DNA from: Scatosoma sp045542595
GTDB taxonomy: Bacteria > Bacillota > Clostridia > Christensenellales > Borkfalkiaceae
Length of the DNA stretch: 25,645 nucleotides
Reading direction: 5' to 3'
NCBI GenBank assembly: GCA_045542595.1
Contig: JAZQLI010000014.1
Location: 1 to 25,645 of the forward strand
Below, piece after piece: positions 6,279-13,910 of this stretch. The notes below the pieces were generated by a model that was not told the DNA's origin, made no database searches, and worked only from the letters and a program-made list of their open reading frames with translations. The translations under genes and the position numbers were made by a program. Numbering within the stretch: the stretch's first letter is position 1; each line of letters begins with the position of its first letter.

Positions 6279-9200
6279 TTATAACGAGCCGTATTTACTT
6301 TCGAATTCTTCTTTCGTAATAAGTACCTTTCTCGCTTTTGCGCCTTCAAAGCTGGAAATGTAGCCCATATCTTCCATCCATTCCACAATTTTTCCTGCTT
6401 TATTATAGCCGATAGAACATTTGCGTTGAATAAGGGAAATCGACGCGCTATTGCTCAAAATAACGTAGCGAAGAGCGTCGATATACACAGGCTCGATTTC
6501 ATCTCCGTTAAAACCACCGCCGCTGCTTTCTCCGCCGCTGCGCGCATTATTGATAAACGCCGTTGCGCTTTCGTCGTAATACGCTTCGTTGTTAGATTTG
6601 ATAAAGTTGACAACCCGTTGCGAATCTTCAGCAGATATAAACGCACTTTGAACACGCACAGGCGTATTGATACCTTGCATTGTATACAAAAAGTCCCCTT
6701 TACCAAGCAATTTTTGCGCACCCGTTTGGTCGAGTATAACACGGGAGTCGACGTCGGTTGCCACCGCAAATGCAATACGGGTAGGCAAATTACTTTTGAT
6801 AACGCCCGTGATAACGTCGGTAGAAGGACGTTGCGTTGCAACCACCAAATGAATACCTGCCGCACGCGCTTTTTGGGTAAGATTTTGAATTCTGTCTTCG
6901 ATATCTTTTTTCGCTGCCAGCATCAAATCGGCAAGCTCGTCAATGATGATAACGATTTTCGGTAAGCGTTCCGCTTTTTCTAAATGCTCGTTATACTGGT
7001 CGAGATTGACTACGTACGTACCGGCACGGCTCATTTGTTCAAACAAACCGTAACGTCGATTCATTTCCCCGATTGCCCAGTTTAAGCTTTGTATCGCCTT
7101 GTTGGCGTCCGTAATAATTTCATTTATCATTAAATGCGGCAAATTATTATACAAAACGAATTCCGTTTTCTTAGGGTCGATTAAAATTAAACGCAATTCT
7201 TCAGGGGAATATTTATAAATCAAGCTGATAATGAGCGAGCCCAAGAATACACTTTTTCCCGAACCAGACGAACCGGCAACGAGCATATGAATCATTTTCG
7301 AAATATCCCCGTACACCTTACGGTTGCCTGCGTCTTTACCCATTGTAAACATAATGGAAGAAGATTTTGCATTGACGTACGTATCCCCCGTCAACATACA
7401 GCCAAGCTGTACAAACTGACGTTCTTTATTAGGGACTTCGATACTCACTACCCCGTCTTCATAGTTGGGATAGATATTTACTCCACTAGAATATAAACTG
7501 ATTGCCATAGGCTGGTCTAACGCCACTACCTTTTTCGGTGGAATATTACGGGGAATGGTTACGTTATAACGGGTAACCGTAGGCCCAAACGTTACCGAAG
7601 CAATAGACGCACCCGTAACTTTATAGTCTTCGAGCGTCGCCAAAATAGTAGCCTTGGTTTCTTCCACTTCTTCGGGGTTTTGCATAGGCTCTACGTCGCG
7701 GCAATCGAAATCGTCCAAAGGTACGCGTACGTAAGGACGAATAACACGCGGTTTAGGCGGCGCAGGCGTCGGCTCAGGTGCAGGTGCGGGTTCTTTCTTT
7801 ATCGGCGCAACTTCCGCTGCTTTTTGTATAGGTTCGTCAAAACGGCTATTACTCGTTTCCAAACGCGTTTCACTAAAACGGTTAGAAGTCTCTTCTCTAT
7901 CGGATAACAAATCGAGCGAATCAGCACGAACGCTTTCCGATCTATCGGCTAAAACGTTTCTATCGTTTTCAAAATCGGTACGAAGCGAGTACGGTTCTTC
8001 TTCGTCAAAAATATGCAATCCGTCCCTATCGCGACTGCTTAATTCGTCGTCAACGTTACGCTCTTTTTCAAAAGAAATGGTTTCTCTATCTCTATCAAAA
8101 AGTTCTTCCGTGGAACGGACGGAGTCCCTATCGAACGTTTCTTCCGCAAAGCGCCTATCTTCTTCGCTATCCCCAAATACGTTGGGGTTTGCAGGAGAAA
8201 ACAATCCCATATAATCGTGCCGTTGATAGGTATCGGTTTTAGGTTCGTCAAACGTTTCTTCGCGCGTTTCTTCGTACGCCCTTGTATACGTAGGCGTAGC
8301 TACGGCAGGCGTAGGCTCTTCTTTCGGAGTTTCCACGTCTAAAAGCGAAGGGGAAGGCCGGATAGGTTGCAAAGGTGTAATAGGTGCTTCTTGCAAGGGT
8401 TGTACGGGCGTGTACGTGCTATACGCGCTTTCCGTACGGTCTGAAAAAATCTTTTGCGGCCGCACGGCTTGTTCTTCGTTGACTGAAGATTGATAGGCAT
8501 CCGTATACGACGGCGTATATCCGCTTTGCACCGACGAATTTTCGTTAGGGTCTACAGGCGGACGTTTATTAACGCGTGCGTTGGGGTCAAAAATCAAATT
8601 GCGTTGATAGTTTTCCGCCGGCGTACTTCCAAACAAGAACGCACGGCTTTCTTCATACGAAAACGGGCGGTTTTGCGCGTTGGCGTTCGCATTCGGCGTT
8701 GCAAACGGAGAAAACGCTCCGCTTTGCTTTACCGTTTGCGCAGGAGCTTGTCCTTGCGATTGCGGTTCGTCCGATAACGTAAACGCAGGGCGTTGCGCCA
8801 CGGGCTCGTTAAACGTAGTTTCTCTATCAAAAGCATTTGTCGCCGCCGCTTCGTCCTTGATAACGTTTTGAACAGGCGCAGCCGTAGCCGCCGGCGTGCC
8901 TGTAAGCGGTATTTCCACAGGCGTTATTGTCGATTGTTGTACGGCTTGGGTTGCCGTTTGCGGTTGCGCATTCGACGATTTTTTAATGAATACGTAAGAA
9001 AGATATCCAAAAAATAACGTGAGCACTGAAAAGAATACGAGCGCACCGATTTTCGTAGTAGCCGCAGCAACTACGAAGACGAGCAAAGCCCCTACCCAGC
9101 CGCAAACGGTTGCAGCCGGAAACGATTCGCCTGCGGCAAAGCATTTTTGCGTGTATTCGGACAATTCCCAAGAAAACGTCGTTGCCGTATGAATAATTAA

Positions 9201-9515
9201 GAGTGCCGAAAGAACGGTAAGTGCGATACAGGTAAACGCCTTTCTATTTTTAACCAAGCGTTTACCGATAAGCGCAGTGGTGCAAAGATAAAACGCACCC
9301 AAAAGTACGGGATATGCCGCGTAACCGAACAGTCCCGTTAAAAAAATACAAATGGAATACCCTATTTGACCAAAAATCAAATCCCCTGTGCACAGCACGA
9401 GCAATGCAAGCAACGAAAAAAGCGCAAACACCGCGCATAACGTTTCTTTGGTAACGAGTTCCGATTCTTTTTTATTTGTTTTTACTTTTTCTTGACGTTC
9501 TTCTTTCTTTTTCAA
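6279..9515 (-). CDS. ftsK: DNA translocase FtsK/SpoIIIE
   Basis: This membrane-anchored, ATP-driven DNA pump moves chromosomal DNA through the closing septum. The 1078-residue protein has an N-terminal block of about four membrane helices (to about residue 185), a very long hydrophilic linker (about 190-610), then the alpha/beta motor with Walker A GSSGSGKS (748-755) and Walker B IVIIIDEL (854-861), and a C-terminal winged-helix gamma domain (about 1005-1078) that reads KOPS/SRS-type sites. The start is TTG 9513-9515, set by AAGGGGG at 9522-9528 and the promoter 44 nt further up; the open frame extends upstream across that promoter but is not translated in this reading. The linker is low-complexity, with many Asp-Arg pairs at about 450-542. 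It leads the rimO-pgsA-cinA-recA operon. Confidence 0.95.
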   Translation of the reverse strand: MKKKEERQEKVKTNKKESELVTKETLCAVFALFSLLALLVLCTGDLIFGQIGYSICIFLTGLFGYAAYPVLLGAFYLCTTALIGKRLVKNRKAFTCIALTVLSALLIIHTATTFSWELSEYTQKCFAAGESFPAATVCGWVGALLVFVVAAATTKIGALVFFSVLTLFFGYLSYVFIKKSSNAQPQTATQAVQQSTITPVEIPLTGTPAATAAPVQNVIKDEAAATNAFDRETTFNEPVAQRPAFTLSDEPQSQGQAPAQTVKQSGAFSPFATPNANANAQNRPFSYEESRAFLFGSTPAENYQRNLIFDPNARVNKRPPVDPNENSSVQSGYTPSYTDAYQSSVNEEQAVRPQKIFSDRTESAYSTYTPVQPLQEAPITPLQPIRPSPSLLDVETPKEEPTPAVATPTYTRAYEETREETFDEPKTDTYQRHDYMGLFSPANPNVFGDSEEDRRFAEETFDRDSVRSTEELFDRDRETISFEKERNVDDELSSRDRDGLHIFDEEEPYSLRTDFENDRNVLADRSESVRADSLDLLSDREETSNRFSETRLETSNSRFDEPIQKAAEVAPIKKEPAPAPEPTPAPPKPRVIRPYVRVPLDDFDCRDVEPMQNPEEVEETKATILATLEDYKVTGASIASVTFGPTVTRYNVTIPRNIPPKKVVALDQPMAISLYSSGVNIYPNYEDGVVSIEVPNKERQFVQLGCMLTGDTYVNAKSSSIMFTMGKDAGNRKVYGDISKMIHMLVAGSSGSGKSVFLGSLIISLIYKYSPEELRLILIDPKKTEFVLYNNLPHLMINEIITDANKAIQSLNWAIGEMNRRYGLFEQMSRAGTYVVNLDQYNEHLEKAERLPKIVIIIDELADLMLAAKKDIEDRIQNLTQKARAAGIHLVVATQRPSTDVITGVIKSNLPTRIAFAVATDVDSRVILDQTGAQKLLGKGDFLYTMQGINTPVRVQSAFISAEDSQRVVNFIKSNNEAYYDESATAFINNARSGGESSGGGFNGDEIEPVYIDALRYVILSNSASISLIQRKCSIGYNKAGKIVEWMEDMGYISSFEGAKARKVLITKEEFESKYGSL

Positions 9516-9558
9516 AGGAAACCCCCTTAATAGGATTACTTCATTATAATACCATTTT

Positions 9559-9587
9559 ATTATAACATTTTTTTTTACATTTATCAA
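9559..9587 (-). promoter_or_regulatory. ftsK operon promoter, extended -10
   Basis: On the minus strand, TTGATA (9582-9587), a 17-nt spacer and TATAAT (9559-9564) preceded by TGT make a near-consensus extended -10 promoter. The predicted start is near 9552, leaving a leader of about 37 nt before the TTG codon. Confidence 0.8.
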
Positions 9588-9596
9588 TAGTTTGAA

Positions 9597-9627
9597 GTAA
9601 AAAAAACGAACGAAAAACGAAGTTTTT
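9597..9627 (-). terminator. Weak candidate terminator after murC
   Basis: Downstream of murC, AAAAAC (9622-9627) pairs with GTTTTT (9613-9618) around a 3-nt loop, followed a few bases later by a run of eight U. The stem has only one G-C pair, so termination would be weak and some read-through into ftsK is likely. Confidence 0.35.
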
Positions 9628-9670
9628 TTCTTTTCTCCGTCCTTTCGTCCATTTTCGAGCTTTTTTACTA

Positions 9671-11020
9671 TCAATGAAATTCTTTTACAAGATATTGCGC
9701 TACAAAATAAATATCTCCCGCACCTAAAAACAACACGGTATCCCCTTCTCGCACCGTTTTTTTCAGCCAAGTTTTCAATACGTGTGTGTTTTCCGAATAC
9801 AAACAATCGCCTACCTGTTGGCAGAGTCTTTGTGCGCAACCTTCTTCGTCGAACTTTTCACGCGCAGGATACGTTTTATATATCATTAAATTTTTGACAG
9901 GGCGTAACGCCTGCACGAATTCCCCCATTAAAAGCCGCGTACGGGAATAGGTGTGCGGTTGAAAAACTACGTATAAATTCCCTTTACATACTCCTTGAGC
10001 CGTAGCTACCGTAGCCGCAATTTCGCGTGGATGATGCGCATAATCGCAAATTACCGTAGCGCCGCGATACGTACCTATTTTTTCAAAACGACGTTTCACC
10101 GCTGTAAAGGACGCTATACCTTCCGCAATTTGCTTTTCATTAAACCCGAAAGAGCGCATCACCGCAAACGCCGCCAACGCATTATATACGTTACACCTAC
10201 CTATCGCGTTTAACCGTACTCTGCACAACGGTTTTCCGTATTCTTCCACCGTAAAGGCGTATTTTTCGCCGTTTGCACGCAAATCCACCGCTCGGTAATC
10301 GGCTAACGGATTGCGTATACTAAACGTGGAAAATTCCCCCAACGATTCGCACGAAGCGTCGTCCGCGCAAACAAACGCCGTTTTCGCACTTGAGCAAAAG
10401 GAACGGAAACAATCTTTTAAATCTTCTTCCCCGTTATAGCATTCCATATGGTCGCGGTCGATATTCAATAAAACGGCGGCGGTGGGTTGTATTTTTAAAA
10501 TATTCCGTTTATATTCACACGCTTCGGTAATGAAAAATTCGTTCCCCGAGGCATAGAAATTACCAAACGTACCGTCTTCGCCGCCGATATGTGCAGTAAA
10601 CGGCACGCCCGTAACTTTTAGGATATGCGCACAAATAGACGTGCACGTCGTCTTCCCGTGGCTACCTGCCACCGCCACGACGTTAGGATAGGAAAGGCAG
10701 ACGATTTGTAATAATTCCGCACGGGAAAGTATGCGTTTTCGTAATAGCTTGGCTTGAACGAGTTCGGCATTATCGCTTGCGATAGCGTCGGTATACACCA
10801 CAACGTCGGCGTTAGCAAGTTCCTTTCGTTCCTTATCAACGCCGATGTATACGTTTACGCCGTAGCGCGCTAAATTTTCCGTTTCTTCCCCTTTCGTTGC
10901 ATCACTTCCCGAAACGCAATACCCGTTTACGCGGAGCAGCTTGGCAAGCGCGCTCATACTGATACCGCCGATACCGATAAAATAAAATTTTTCCGTGTTT
11001 TCTAACTTTGATAAGAGCAT
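9671..11020 (-). CDS. murC: UDP-N-acetylmuramate-L-alanine ligase
   Basis: MurC is the cytoplasmic ATP-dependent ligase that adds the first amino acid, L-alanine, to UDP-MurNAc. Domains run in the Mur-ligase order: an N-terminal UDP-binding Rossmann domain with FIGIGGISMSALA, the central ATPase domain with P-loop GSHGKTT (119-125), then the C-terminal domain with YAHHP and FQPHTYSR. I use ATG 11018-11020, giving 449 residues; an in-frame TTG eight codons upstream is possible. Neither start has a Shine-Dalgarno, which is unusual here. A TACAAT sequence lies 6 nt before the ATG, so the mRNA might be leaderless. It stands alone between the ftsZ terminator and the ftsK promoter. Confidence 0.95.
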   Translation of the reverse strand: MLLSKLENTEKFYFIGIGGISMSALAKLLRVNGYCVSGSDATKGEETENLARYGVNVYIGVDKERKELANADVVVYTDAIASDNAELVQAKLLRKRILSRAELLQIVCLSYPNVVAVAGSHGKTTCTSICAHILKVTGVPFTAHIGGEDGTFGNFYASGNEFFITEACEYKRNILKIQPTAAVLLNIDRDHMECYNGEEDLKDCFRSFCSSAKTAFVCADDASCESLGEFSTFSIRNPLADYRAVDLRANGEKYAFTVEEYGKPLCRVRLNAIGRCNVYNALAAFAVMRSFGFNEKQIAEGIASFTAVKRRFEKIGTYRGATVICDYAHHPREIAATVATAQGVCKGNLYVVFQPHTYSRTRLLMGEFVQALRPVKNLMIYKTYPAREKFDEEGCAQRLCQQVGDCLYSENTHVLKTWLKKTVREGDTVLFLGAGDIYFVAQYLVKEFH

Positions 11021-11056
11021 AAAGTATTGTATGCGTATAAACAAACGAATATGAGT

Positions 11057-11085
11057 GTTATAATTTTTATTTATATGTCTTTGAA
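11057..11085 (-). promoter_or_regulatory. Possible murC promoter
   Basis: TTCAAA (11080-11085), a 17-nt spacer and TATAAC (11057-11062) on the minus strand resemble a weak sigma-A promoter between the ftsZ terminator and murC. The predicted start near 11050 leaves about 30 nt to the ATG, with no ribosome-binding site. The alternative is the TACAAT at 11026-11031, which lacks a -35. Confidence 0.35.
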
Positions 11086-11098
11086 AGAATTATATATG

Positions 11099-11124
11099 AA
11101 AAAGCGGCGCAATTTGCGCCGCTT
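11099..11124 (-). terminator. Rho-independent terminator after ftsZ
   Basis: AAGCGGCGC (11116-11124 on the minus strand) pairs perfectly with GCGCCGCTT (11102-11110), a 9-bp GC-rich stem with a 5-nt loop, and runs into U residues (11099-11103). It ends the ftsA-ftsZ transcript 20 nt after the ftsZ stop codon. Confidence 0.85.
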
Positions 11125-11143
11125 GGTTTATTATTCGTTATTG

Positions 11144-12595
11144 TCAATCGTTCTTATTGTTCCGTTTTAAGAAATAGTCTACAAATCTCGGACGGTGTTT
11201 TTTATCCGCTTGTTTATCCTTTTGCGGCGTTTCGTCGGGGATGGGGTCGTCCGGTTCAAACGGCGCAGGTTGTTGCATTGCTTGTTGTTGTGGTTGTATC
11301 GGTTGCATCGGTTGTGCGTATGCCGTTGCGCCGTAAGTAGGTTGCTGCATCGGTTGCGCATACATAGGCGCGCCGTATTGCGGCTGCATAGATTGCGTAG
11401 GCTGCGTAGGTTGCATAGGTTGTGCATACGCTACTCCGTCGGTGAACGGTTGTTGCACAGGATATCCGTACGCCGTATTATCTCGCGGCGGTTCGTTGTA
11501 TGCCATATCGATTTTTTTGGAAAGCAACGCCGCTTGACGGAGTGCATTTTCCTGCGCGTCGGGCGTAAGTCCGTTTTGTTGATTATTAAAGCCCGTAGCA
11601 ATAATAACCACTTCTACTTCGTCGGACATATTTTCGTCGATACAAGCACCGAAAATAACGTTTGCCGAATAGTCGATAACGCCGCGAACCAAATCTGCCG
11701 CCATTTCCACTTCGTCCAAAGACAAGTCTTTACCGCCGATAATATTCAAAATAACCGAGCTTGCGCCTTCAATAGTGGTATTGAGCAAAGGACTGCAAAC
11801 CGCACAACGAACGGCGTCGGAAATTCTCTTTTCGCCCTTGGCAACGCCGATACCCATATGGGCGAGTCCGCGGCCTTTTAACGTGGCTTTTACGTCCGCA
11901 AAATCGAGATTGATAAGCGAAGATTTTACAATGAGTTCCGCAATACCGCGAATACCTTGACGCAACACTTCGTCCGCCACTTTTAAAGAATCGGAGAACG
12001 ACGTTCCGCGCGGCACGACTTGACGAATTTTATCGTTGGGAATAGTGATGAGCGAATCTACCGATTTACGCAATTCTTCCACGCCTGCAAGCGCATTATC
12101 CATACGGCGTTTTGCTTCAAAGCTGAACGGCAACGTAACTACGGCAACCGTGAGAATTTTCATTTCTTTTGCGATTTTCGCAATGACGGGAGCAGCGCCC
12201 GTACCCGTTCCACCGCCCATACCTGCCGTAATGAAAAGCAAATCGGTATTTTTCAGTTGTTCTTGAATTTTTTCTTTGTTTTCTTCCGCTGCGGCTTTGC
12301 CCACTGCAGGGTCAGCGCCTGCGCCAAGTCCCTTGGTAAGTTTTACGCCGATTTGAATGCGATTACTCGCTTTAGAGCGTGCCAAAGCTTGATTATCCGT
12401 ATTTACGACGATATATTCCGCGCTTCTCAAACCCGACTCAATCAATCTATCAACGGCGTTATTACCTGCGCCGCCAACGCCGATTACCTTGATTTTCGCC
12501 ACGCCCGAAAGGTTATTGATTTCTTCCTGCATAGGCACATTCAACGTTGCGTCTTCAAAGCCGTAATTTTCGTTTTGTTCGTAATTGTCCATCAT
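11144..12595 (-). CDS. ftsZ: Cell division protein FtsZ
   Basis: FtsZ is the tubulin-like GTPase that forms the division ring. The 483-residue protein has the G-box GVGGAGNNAVDR (39-50), the tubulin signature GGGTGTG (127-133), the T7-loop region FADVKATLKGRGLAHMG, and a core ending near 336. The C-terminal linker is long (about 340-465) and rich in Gln, Pro, Met and Tyr, with the unit AYAQPMQP repeated (about 389-445). The C-terminal peptide is RPRFVDYFLKR (468-478), a variant of the usual IPxFLRRR form that binds FtsA and other partners. ATG 12593-12595 overlaps the ftsA stop by 4 nt, with GGAGG at 12605-12609, so translation is probably coupled to ftsA. The gene ends in a strong terminator. 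Confidence 0.97.
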   Translation of the reverse strand: MMDNYEQNENYGFEDATLNVPMQEEINNLSGVAKIKVIGVGGAGNNAVDRLIESGLRSAEYIVVNTDNQALARSKASNRIQIGVKLTKGLGAGADPAVGKAAAEENKEKIQEQLKNTDLLFITAGMGGGTGTGAAPVIAKIAKEMKILTVAVVTLPFSFEAKRRMDNALAGVEELRKSVDSLITIPNDKIRQVVPRGTSFSDSLKVADEVLRQGIRGIAELIVKSSLINLDFADVKATLKGRGLAHMGIGVAKGEKRISDAVRCAVCSPLLNTTIEGASSVILNIIGGKDLSLDEVEMAADLVRGVIDYSANVIFGACIDENMSDEVEVVIIATGFNNQQNGLTPDAQENALRQAALLSKKIDMAYNEPPRDNTAYGYPVQQPFTDGVAYAQPMQPTQPTQSMQPQYGAPMYAQPMQQPTYGATAYAQPMQPIQPQQQAMQQPAPFEPDDPIPDETPQKDKQADKKHRPRFVDYFLKRNNKND

Positions 12596-13779
12596 TTCTT
12601 TTTTCCTCCGAAGTTGTTAAAAATTCTGTAAAGCCAACCGCGTTTTTCTCTATCGCCCAGCGCCATATGTAAAAGAGCTATCTTCGACGAAAACGTCGGT
12701 TTATCATAATAAGGCAAATCGGGAGCGATAATTTCCGTTAGCCGATTTAAACGTTTGGAAATATGTTCAGACGCGCCCGTAATACCCAAAATTCCTTCGC
12801 CTGTGAGCGAAACGGGATTAACGGCAAGCGCAACCGAAGTCCTTTCCCGATAATGTTTTTCAAAAAAGTTTTCCACGTTTTCGCAAAGCACGTCTAACGC
12901 GCATTTTACGATATCGTTTATCTTTTGCACGGGGAAAGATACGTCGCCTTTTTCGCTTGTCCAAAGCATATCTTTCGGCACGTTCCCACCTGAAACGTCG
13001 GTGGCGGATAAAATCTCCCGTGCGAGAATATCGTCTACTTCCAGCTCTTGCATCAAGCCTACCAGCGCGGTAGCCAAGCCGCAATCGAACGTTTCTTCGT
13101 GCACGATACCGTTGCCGTACACAACGGAAACGGAAGTCGTTAAAAAGCCAATGTCTAAAAGAAACGCATACCCGTCCCTACGCTTTTCGGGTAATAAATA
13201 TAATGCTTGCGCTAAGGAAGTGGGTAAAAAACGTACCTTTTCAAAACCTAAATCCTTTAATACGGAATTAGCAAGATTATAAAAACCGTCGTCGATAAAA
13301 TAATAGGAAAGTGCACCTTTTAACAGGGATGTGGGCACGCCGAATAAGTCTTCCGCGGCAAAATATTTACGGTTGTCCCCTAACGTGAAATACATATTAG
13401 AACGGCGAATACACTGCTTTTGCGGCAATAATTCGTTTAATCCGCTTTCGTATAACATATCTATATCGGGAGAAGATATTTTGCGTTTACGGGGAAAAGA
13501 GAGTGTATGTCCTTTGGTTTGCAAGGATATAAACGCAGTGGGTACGCCTACGAAAATTTCCCCTATTACTCCTTCATAATTTTGACGAACACAAGTAATA
13601 GCGGCAACCACGGCGCGGCGAAACGATTCTTCATCGAAAAATCCTTCCGTGCAAAAGCCCTCGTACGGCTGTGTATGACTGCCGCCGAGAACGAACGTAT
13701 CGTTTACCCCTTTCGAACCGAGAAAAAAGGCAATTTCGTAAGAACGTACGTCTAATACCGCAACGCTTTCGTTTTTCAT
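12592..13779 (-). CDS. ftsA: FtsA-like cell division protein with divergent ATP-site motifs
   Basis: FtsA is an actin-like protein that tethers FtsZ to the membrane. The position directly before ftsZ and the C-terminal amphipathic helix KRGWLYRIFNNFGG (379-392), a typical FtsA membrane-targeting sequence, support the call. I start at ATG 13777-13779 (395 residues), with GGAGA at 13791-13795; the longer open frame crosses its own promoter. The nucleotide-binding loops are eroded: phosphate-1 reads LDVRSYEIA (usually LDIGTxK), phosphate-2 reads DIGFLTTSV (usually DIGGGTTDI), and the adenosine motif reads GITGASEHI (usually LTGGGA). It may bind ATP poorly or differently. It is transcribed with ftsZ from a consensus promoter. 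Confidence 0.9.
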   Translation of the reverse strand: MKNESVAVLDVRSYEIAFFLGSKGVNDTFVLGGSHTQPYEGFCTEGFFDEESFRRAVVAAITCVRQNYEGVIGEIFVGVPTAFISLQTKGHTLSFPRKRKISSPDIDMLYESGLNELLPQKQCIRRSNMYFTLGDNRKYFAAEDLFGVPTSLLKGALSYYFIDDGFYNLANSVLKDLGFEKVRFLPTSLAQALYLLPEKRRDGYAFLLDIGFLTTSVSVVYGNGIVHEETFDCGLATALVGLMQELEVDDILAREILSATDVSGGNVPKDMLWTSEKGDVSFPVQKINDIVKCALDVLCENVENFFEKHYRERTSVALAVNPVSLTGEGILGITGASEHISKRLNRLTEIIAPDLPYYDKPTFSSKIALLHMALGDREKRGWLYRIFNNFGGKKK

Positions 13780-13800
13780 AACGTTTCTTCTCTCCGTAAC

Positions 13801-13827
13801 AAGATTTAGTGTCAAAAAATAAATCTT
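13801..13827 (-). promoter_or_regulatory. 5' hairpin of the ftsA-ftsZ leader
   Basis: AAGATTTA (13801-13808) and TAAATCTT (13820-13827) are perfect 8-bp complements with an 11-nt loop. The predicted transcription start is about 13827, so the mRNA would begin with this stem, just before the ribosome-binding site. It could stabilise the transcript or modulate translation. Confidence 0.5.
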
Positions 13828-13847
13828 TTTTCTATTATACACTAAAT
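13804..13847. repeat. 9-bp inverted repeat around the ftsA -10 box
   Basis: ATTTAGTGT (13804-13812) and ACACTAAAT (13839-13847) are exact reverse complements, 26 nt apart. The right arm covers the last base of the -10 box and part of the spacer; the left arm lies in the early leader. The placement is that of an operator, but no regulator is identified. Confidence 0.5.
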
Positions 13848-13862
13848 ATAGACAAATGTCAA
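13834..13862 (-). promoter_or_regulatory. ftsA-ftsZ promoter, full consensus
   Basis: On the minus strand, TTGACA (13857-13862), a 17-nt spacer and TATAAT (13834-13839) match the sigma-A consensus at all 12 positions. It sits directly after the ftsQ terminator, so ftsA-ftsZ are transcribed apart from the upstream cell-wall genes. Confidence 0.88.
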
Positions 13863-13870
13863 TGGTTCAA

Positions 13871-13904
13871 AGAAAAAAACACGTTACAAAAAAACGTGTT
13901 TTTT
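13871..13904 (-). terminator. Rho-independent terminator after ftsQ
   Basis: AAAAAACACGTT (13893-13904 on the minus strand) pairs perfectly over 12 bp with AACGTGTTTTTT (13874-13885), with a 7-nt loop and a continuing U run. It closes the murE-to-ftsQ transcript. Confidence 0.85.
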
Positions 13905-13910
13905 ATTATC

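Noticed and set aside
9516..9839. 108-residue N-terminal extension of FtsK
   Set aside because: The frame is open, but it crosses a strong promoter and overlaps murC; the TTG at 9513 has an AAGGGGG site and is followed by a normal FtsK N-terminus.
11195..11881. 228-codon Arg/Leu-rich + strand open frame
   Set aside because: It is the antisense reading of the repetitive FtsZ linker, so its repeats only mirror those of ftsZ.
12020..12631. 203-codon + strand open frame opposite ftsZ
   Set aside because: It is a shadow of ftsZ with no domain signature or start signal of its own.
13780..13842. 21-residue N-terminal extension of FtsA
   Set aside because: It would start upstream of the -10 box of the ftsA promoter, and the ATG at 13777 has its own ribosome-binding site.
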